From positions 124,001-188,000 of the forward strand of contig MSJH02000614.1 in the NCBI GenBank assembly GCA_001931875.2: a stretch of DNA of 64,000 nt, read 5' to 3'. This DNA comes from Byssochlamys sp. IMV 00236 (taxonomy: Eukaryota; Ascomycota; Eurotiomycetes; Eurotiales; Thermoascaceae). Made by a program: the position numbers and the translations under genes. Of this stretch, positions 57,567-64,000 are shown one piece after another; the stretch's first letter is position 1, and every line of letters begins with the position of its first letter. Under the pieces are notes generated by a model, which had not been told where the DNA came from, made no database searches, and worked only from the letters and a program-made list of their open reading frames with translations.

Positions 57567-58700
57567 ATGGCAGACGATAGCTCAGGACCGTCTCCAGAGG
57601 GAGCTTCTGCGAGTTCTGCTCCTGCTCCTGCGCCGCACTTCTACCCTTTCGCAACGTCACCGGACATCATCCGCTCTCACGAGAAGGACGCCTTCATCAC
57701 CAGTACACTGACGAGCCAAGCACAATCGATCGCCCGATCTCTGCGCGGTGCTCGATATGCCCACGTCCATACCGACGCCATCAAGCGTCTAACGGAGCTC
57801 CTCTACTTCTCCCTCACCACCCTGCTCGGCAACCGGACACTAGGCGAGGAATACTGCGACGTCGTTCAGTTGGAAGATGATACGCTACAATTCCCATCGA
57901 TTGTGCGGAGGGCAGGCTATATCGTGAGCAGTATTCTACTACCATGGGTTCTGCAACGCATCCTGCCCTCGTTCCGACAGCGACTCCGTCTGAAGCTCGA
58001 GCGGAACGTCGCGCGCGAGCAAGCGAAGAAAGCTCAACGGACTGGATCCGTCAAGCTATCTGCACAGAAGAAAGGGAGCGAGAACACATTCTTCACGAAG
58101 CTCCGCGTGCAGTCGTATATTCTCGAGCATCTCGACTCGATTACCTCCCTCTCACCCATCTATGCGCTTAGTCTAGCGACGTTTTACTTTACAGGGGCGT
58201 ACTACCACCTTTCCAAGCGCTTCTGGGGTCTGCGCTACGTCTTTACCAAGAAAATTGGAGAGAGTGAGCAGCGCATTGGCTATGAAGTTCTAGGAGTCCT
58301 GCTGGTCTTACAGATGACCGTACAGGGAGTCATTCACATCCGACAGACCCTGGCGTCTGTACAGGAAGAAAAAGACGATGTTCTTTCTGAATCCAGAACA
58401 CCGACTCGGAAGGATGAAAGCGTGCCACGATCCATCCAGAACCCGCCCTCCACGCCGCTGCTCCCTGCATCAGTCCCGCGCTATGACCTATCAGAAGACC
58501 CCACGGCCGTTTCCTGGATCCCTGCAGGTCAGCAGCGCAAATGTACGCTATGCATAGACGAGTTCAAAGACCCAAGCGTGACTACGTGTGGACATGTCTT
58601 TTGTTGGAATTGCATTCGAGACTGGGTTCGCGAGAAACCGGAATGCCCGTTATGTCGACAGGAGGTGTTGGCGTCGAAGGTGCTACCGTTGCGTGGGTAG
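57567..58700 (+). CDS. pex10: Peroxin 10, RING-type E3 ubiquitin ligase
   Basis: A single-exon gene of 377 residues with start context CACCATGG. The N-terminal region HFYPFATSPDIIRSHEKDAF and the helical membrane part (about 70-290) match the Pex2/Pex10/Pex12 family fold. The C-terminal C3HC4 RING, CTLCIDEFKDPSVTTCGHVF and onward to CPLC, spans about residues 325-362. Pex10 sits in the peroxisomal membrane and ubiquitinates the import receptor Pex5 for recycling. An insert of about 50 residues rich in charged and Ser/Pro residues separates the membrane part from the RING. All zinc ligands are present. Confidence 0.96.
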   Translation: MADDSSGPSPEGASASSAPAPAPHFYPFATSPDIIRSHEKDAFITSTLTSQAQSIARSLRGARYAHVHTDAIKRLTELLYFSLTTLLGNRTLGEEYCDVVQLEDDTLQFPSIVRRAGYIVSSILLPWVLQRILPSFRQRLRLKLERNVAREQAKKAQRTGSVKLSAQKKGSENTFFTKLRVQSYILEHLDSITSLSPIYALSLATFYFTGAYYHLSKRFWGLRYVFTKKIGESEQRIGYEVLGVLLVLQMTVQGVIHIRQTLASVQEEKDDVLSESRTPTRKDESVPRSIQNPPSTPLLPASVPRYDLSEDPTAVSWIPAGQQRKCTLCIDEFKDPSVTTCGHVFCWNCIRDWVREKPECPLCRQEVLASKVLPLRG

Positions 58701-59062
58701 ACGAAAATCAGTGCATTTCTGGCGTTATGGTGTATCCCTTTCGGCTGAGCGTCGTTGTATAAAGATGTCGTCTGATGTTGTGTATGATCTGAAACAATTA
58801 GCTATGTCAACTTAATATACCCCTACGTCGAGCAAGTTCCCGCATATCGTAGACAAGATCCTGAGTTCCATACGTTTTTTCTATTTATGGTATTCTCATA
58901 GACGAACCCCTGCAATAATGTATACTAGCTAAAACTGCGTATACTTCTATATCATACCAACTTTAGAATTCCATCGTGGTATCTATACAAGACATAGAAG
59001 CTGAATTTCATAGCCGCAAACATCAATATAGACAGGGATATGTACAAGGATATATAACTGAT
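58701..59062. other. Convergent 3' region between PEX10 and the exonuclease-domain gene
   Basis: An AT-rich 362 bp stretch. No gene was seen. Confidence 0.6.
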
Positions 59063-62000
59063 CTATAAACCGCGCTCCTTGGGACGGTCGTCATGTGAAA
59101 ATCCAGACGTTTCAGGATCAGGACCAGCTGTTTCCTCCACCGGAGTTGCATCCACGGATACGGCTTCTCCACTTGCAAAACGAATAGGAAGATCCAGCTC
59201 CACGAAAGCCGGCCGTGGCGGAACAGGATCAAGTGCTTTCCTCTTTGCTTCCATGACATTGAACAAGCAAAGACAGGCATACGAGTCTGTAGCAGCGTCT
59301 ATTGAGGGTAAAGGTTAGCTAGTCGTTTGGAGACAGGGACGAGTACTTGAACTTACACTGGACTTGGCTGTAATCCAGCGGCCGGGTCCAGTCACTTCGC
59401 CTCACGTCGTCATCTTTGTCTAAAGGCAGCCCAAGATGCTCCTCGACCTGAAGGCTCAAATTCACCAATCTTTTGTTCACCATTTTTGGATTGGACTGAG
59501 AGTATTTCACCAGCTTATATAGGTGGCTGAGTTCCAAGAGACCATGTGCATCGATCCCCAGAAACTTGCGCAGGCGGGTACTGTCTGCTCTGATAGACAC
59601 ACCCACCTTCGTGATATCGCTCGATTCGAGGATTTTCTGGAGCGATGGGGCCACGAGATCGTTGAGCGTCTTAGCCGGTTTGAACAGCGCAATTTGGAAC
59701 AACGCTATCCGTTCCTCATTTGCCAGCTGTATCAGAGATACATTGTTTTGAATACTATCTGATAATGATGCCTGTGCCTTCCATTCGATGTCGAAGCCTA
59801 CAACGGGGCTATCGAGGAAATATCTGGACACTTGTTCAGTCCGCTCCAAAGACTTGCAATAATGGACCGTGATATTCTCCCCCCCGGGCCTTTTATATAA
59901 ATGATGACTCCAGAATCGTGGAGTATGTAACTGGTTTTCGGAAACATGAGATGGTCCTGAAATGTTCCGTGCATCAACGCACTTCAACCCAGATGTGGCC
60001 GTATTCTGCTGTCGACACCCCTCACTGTCGAAACTAACAACGGGTGCCAATGAAGAATTCGGGCCAGGCACAAGATCTGAATCGCACCTTCCAATCTCTG
60101 TTGCGCCTACGCGCGTGATAGCCGATCCAGAGGTATACGATCTTCTGCTGAACGAGAACTTTCCGAAATCGACGGGTTGTCTTACCCTTCTAAGCCCACT
60201 ATCCAAGTACTGGTGCTTCTTCTGCTGCTGCCTCTTCAGCCGCCAGTCCGATGGTCTGCGGCGAGGAGCGCTCGGTTGCCCATGATCCCCATACCTAGGA
60301 GGACGCGGTGAAGTGCGCCATTTTTCGGTCTTTGTCGCATCTATTTTCTTCAAGCCATTGCGTTTGTATCCTTGACCCTTCCTCGACATAGTAGCGACTT
60401 TCGGGCCCGCTTTCCTGTCTGAATCTTTCCTCGGAGTTGATTTAGCTACTGGCTTTGCTCTCGACTTTCGTAGCAATGGGCCAATTCGAAGACCTGTGAC
60501 CTTGTGGGGATGCATGCTCGTTGCAGTACGTCCGTACGGCGAGGGGAAAGAACTTTCAGAACTTTCAGATCCATAGTCCAGCATGATCTCACTGTACATC
60601 TGGCGCTGCTCATGGGACATTGGCGGATCGTCATTTGCTATCCTGAAGATCGTAGTCCGCTTGTCTTTTAGTGTCAATGAGATGATCTCGGCCTCGTCGG
60701 CCGCCACTTGATAAGTCCATCGAAGGAAAGCTCGAGTGTCATGACTCAAATTTCTCGGCGGAGTAAGAACTTCATGACCGACTGTGCGATCACCAAGAGC
60801 ATAAAGCTTATTCTCGGTCTCCAAGCGCAGCCAGTTGATGTAAACCAGTGACTGGTACGCCGCGAGAAATTCGAAACGATGAGCGGTCCAGCGGCGAAAG
60901 AGTCTCTTGGTTTTTTCTCGAAACATAACGCGGGTATCGCTTCTAATATTTAACCACATGTCGCTATTCCCTGCGGAGAGTGATCTTGCGAGATCCATCA
61001 GCCGTTTGGAGATGATATTTGTAGAGCGAAGGATGAGGTCGAAAGGGGCCAGAACATCCAATTGCCTCCAATATATATTCAACAGGGATTTAGAAGAAGA
61101 TCTCCTCTTGTCCAATCTGCTCAAATAGAACCGTTGGAGGATCTTTGCGTATGTTCGCGGAAGAACCGTTGCTGTACGGGGCGAATTGCGAGGACCTTTT
61201 CGAGGAGAAATGAGAGCCATGATAGAGTCTCGCCGGGTTTCTGACTTGGTATCCCTGGAGTTCTTCTCTGTTGCATACTTGCGCAGTAGATATGGATACC
61301 ACGCCCGACCTAGTGGGCCTTCTGACAGTTTCCTCGAAAGATGGTATGAGCGGAAGATATGCGAGGTTGCCATTGTCGATGATATAATCGTACCAAGAGC
61401 CATGTAATGATGATGGAAAATCTCTCGCACTGCGGGGGTGAAATATCGTCTATCATTCTTAATATTCTCGAGATCCAGCTGTATCATTATCAGATTAGAC
61501 TCGGCCATTCGAAAAACGCGTCTGACGTCTTCGTAATCATCTCCTAAAGACTTTATTTTCTCCAGAATGTCATTGATCTTTTCTCTAGCGGATATGCATG
61601 GCCTGAGAAATTCACTGACTTCCTCCATCAAGTCACTGGTAGATAGCACTAGTGCGGAGACGTCCGATTCGAGCTGCAACAATTTCAAGGCGAGCTCTGT
61701 TGTGCGCATCACGTCATCATAATGAGAAATGCAGTCGGTGAGTGCAGCCAAGCGGTCTTCAAGCCTTTGTAGTCGGGCATTTCTGATCCGGCCATGTTCG
61801 AGTTCGGCATCCATGATTGACGAAGCGCACGTCGCTAATTGACGCTCAAGCCAGACATGTTTCACTGACAGGTACTCTGAAACCAGCTCGTCCACAGGGG
61901 TTAATGCAGAAAACATAGACTCGAGTCTGCGGTATTCTCGTCGTAGTTTCACGATCTGTTCCGCTATCAGAAGCGCAGGCAGAGAGCGTTGTCCGGTCTC

Positions 62001-62186
62001 GACCATCTTCTGTTGTCGTATCGACAGTAGATCCGCTGGTTTCCTAGCTCTTTGTCTATTCCGAATCATCGCCCCAAGATCACCAGATATACTGTTGGAG
62101 CCATTATCCGCGAAGTCCTCAAGCTCGTACTCCTCCTGGGTTTCGTCGGAAATTTCGATACGGGGTATGGGAGTGGAATGAAACAT
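59063..62186 (-). CDS. Long helical protein with a C-terminal WRN-type 3'-5' exonuclease domain
   Basis: Exons 62186-59357 and 59298-59063 give 1021 residues. The last 250 residues form a DEDDy-type exonuclease domain: FDIEW near 797 (Exo I), VGVSIRADSTRLRKFLG near 860 (Exo II) and YAATDSYACL near 944 (Exo III), the last restored by the 58 bp intron. Ahead of it lie about 550 residues of mostly helical, coiled-coil-like sequence and a basic low-complexity linker (about 610-720). The frame extends upstream to 62387 but that codon is TTG; the first ATG is 62186. MFHSTPIPRIE resembles a mitochondrial presequence start, so mitochondrial or nuclear location are both open. There is no helicase domain. 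Function beyond nuclease activity is not shown. Confidence 0.82.
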
Positions 62187-62979
62187 CCTGCACGTGAAGC
62201 TGGAGGTACATCCTCTAGGAGCATCAGGGGCAACGGCTCCGTTGGTCTTCCTCCGACTAGATATTGCACATCCATTGCTCCTGCGCCTATCACCCAGGAT
62301 CAGTAGCGAACAAAGAGCAACTGAAGGCACACCAACCTTAGACTGTGCAGGTCGTACTGCTGTAGGCTGCCATACTTTCGACGACAACAGCAGCAGCTGC
62401 TAACCTTGTGTACACTGGAAGTAGCGAAGGGGCGGTGCCTTAAGCCCGTGGAGAATAGCGGGCGGATCCCCATCATAAACGATCATGATGTCCCAAACTT
62501 GAACAATTCAGTTGGTCTGGACGTTTGCTATTGGACTAAGAGCATTGCTTCGTTGGATCCTATACTGCGAGAGCTATAGAGTACAGCCTTCTTCAGAGAC
62601 TGCTGGTGAAAGAGACATCATCTGAGATCTTTTTGAATCGAGATAGCCATGGATCTCCGGTAACTTTCGAGGTGGACCAATGGTCCACAGCTACAGCGCA
62701 CCCGATCTCGTGATGCCGCACTAGTCCAGTGGAGGTTAGCCTATCGGGACGGCATAACAATTTCTCCTCCGCTCCCGAGGCCGGCGTGAGTGGTCCGCAT
62801 GGCAGCCCTATCGCAACCCTCAGACTACTCTAGATCATCGATCTTATTCTTATTCGAGAAACGCCTTATCGACCTTGACCTATATGACATAGGACTTTAT
62901 AGCAGAGACGTCCTGTTATAATCAAGTGTTAGCGATCATCTGATTCCATCAAGAAGCAATTTCTTCCTCCTTCCCCGCA
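62187..62979. other. Divergent promoter of the exonuclease-domain gene and LSM5
   Basis: The minus-strand frame stays open to 62387, so an upstream exon or longer leader of the exonuclease gene may be here. The part nearest LSM5 is CT-rich. No other gene was recognised. Confidence 0.45.
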
Positions 62980-63576
62980 ATGGCCTCCCAACTTCTTCCT
63001 CTCGGTGAGTGCTAACTATCTATCACCGTAATATCCTGCCTAGAGGGATCAATGCTGACTGAATGGAAGAGTTGATTGACAAGTGTGTTGGTTCGAAAAT
63101 CTGGGTTGTGATGAAAGGCGACAAGGGTTGGTCCCAATCTGATCAAGTTTGAAGCCGAGATTTTTACTAAGGGCGTCTCAGAGTTTTCGGGGACTCTGCT
63201 TGGTTTTGATGACTACGTGAGTAAGTATTGCCATTAACATGAATTCTACATGTTTAGGTAGCTAATGGTGTTATCAGACATGGTCTTGGAAGACGTGACA
63301 GAATTGTAAGTGCGGTTACTCTGAGTTGTCTTTTTGCATCTTGCTTGGTATCTGAAGTGTTCTATTCGAATGCTCTTATGTCACTCGTCATCCTGGAGAG
63401 ATGCGTAGCTGACTTTGTAAAGCGACTACACGGGCGCCCGGATCAAGCTTCCTAAGATTCTCCTTAACGGCAACAATGTTTGCATGGTGAGTTTGCCCCT
63501 GAATTAGCTGAGATGTCACTGGCTGACGACTGCCTAGCTCATTCCTGGAGGCGAGGGACCGGTTGGTAGCTCATGA
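62980..63576 (+). CDS. lsm5: U6 snRNA-associated Sm-like protein LSm5
   Basis: Six small exons (62980-63004, 63070-63126, 63182-63220, 63278-63305, 63423-63486, 63538-63576) give 83 residues. None of them shows up as a long frame, so the gene is easy to miss. The joined product has Sm1 (LELIDKCVGSKIWVVMKGDK, then EFSGTLLGFDDYVNMVLEDV) and Sm2 (RIKLPKILLNGNNVCMLIPG), exactly the LSm5 pattern. All donors are GT with phases 1, 1, 1, 2, 0. LSm5 is part of the LSm2-8 ring that binds the 3' U-tail of U6 in the nucleus and the LSm1-7 ring that promotes mRNA decapping. Confidence 0.95.
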
Positions 63577-64000
63577 AGATGTTTTCAAGCAAGACTGTCA
63601 AGTGATATGATGATGAAAAGTGTTCCATAGCAAGATAGAGGAAGGCAGAAAGTATTCACGAATCTAATTTATTATTCCCGAGTTGCGATGACTGGATGTT
63701 CAGTGGTATCTTCTGAAAATATGGACTTTCTAATTTTCTGATTTCACCGATCTGGGAATAGCTCACATGGAGGCCCAGGGTCCTTGAGCAGGCTTGATAA
63801 AAGACTATTTTCGTACTCTATCCGATAGTACTAAAGGTGGCTGGTTGATGTCTGTTATAAGCACCCAAGTCCCCTTTGACTCTTCCTTTCAATTCCCGGG
63901 CTGTCCAAATTTCTGTCCCTTCATACATATATCTGTAGGGTACTATGTCCCCGCGCTTCTACATACCTGTGGCTAGCGCCCTTGATTCCTTCGATCCACA
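63577..64000. other. 3' flank of LSM5 to the window edge
   Basis: A 60-codon open frame near 63794 shows no recognisable family. Nothing else can be supported. Confidence 0.5.

Noticed and set aside
62187..62387. N-terminal extension of the exonuclease-domain protein
   Set aside because: The frame is open but begins with TTG and has no ATG before 62186. An upstream exon is possible but I could not find a convincing splice.

Overview
The window is nuclear DNA from a filamentous ascomycete, most likely an Aspergillus (Eurotiales). The signs are many 50-100 bp GT-AG introns, Zn2Cys6 regulators, a tropomyosin, a peroxin, a sphingolipid C9-methyltransferase and, above all, a bifunctional terpene synthase that closely resembles the Aspergillus ophiobolin F synthase family as I remember it. 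All exon structures were assembled by hand from reading frames and splice sites; none has transcript support.

Region 1 (about 0.5-14.4 kb, perhaps to 16.7 kb) is an ophiobolin-type sesterterpenoid cluster. It holds an AflR-type regulator (+), a P450 (-) that shares a divergent promoter with the prenyltransferase/terpene cyclase fusion (+, oblA-like), a secreted FAD oxidoreductase (-) and a PDR-type ABC transporter (-). A short-chain dehydrogenase (+) lies beyond the transporter. The implied scheme is: the synthase builds the C25 chain and cyclises it, the P450 and FAD enzyme oxidise the skeleton, the pump exports the product, and the regulator controls the set.

Region 2 (17.5-20.4 kb) is one dynamin-like GTPase gene whose C-terminus is an FG-rich, nucleoporin-like tail. 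Region 3 (20.4-27.4 kb) is AT-rich and poor in genes. It holds three identical tRNA-Val(AAC) genes, one tRNA-Glu(CTC) and a few decayed coding fragments.

Region 4 (27.4-39.6 kb) carries catabolic or secondary-type enzymes: a SnoaL-FMO monooxygenase, a peroxisomal 4-coumarate-CoA-ligase-like enzyme, an SDR, a Zn2Cys6 regulator and a copper amine oxidase behind a cluster of GATA sites. A U6 snRNA gene sits between the first two.

Region 5 (40.8-64 kb) is mostly conserved housekeeping sequence: a large tandem-repeat membrane protein, sphingolipid C9-methyltransferase, a securin-like protein, tropomyosin, Rrp17 (with a GC-AG intron), Big1, a Csi2-like protein, an EXS/Erd1-type protein, Pex10, a long protein ending in a WRN-type exonuclease domain, and the six-exon LSM5 gene.
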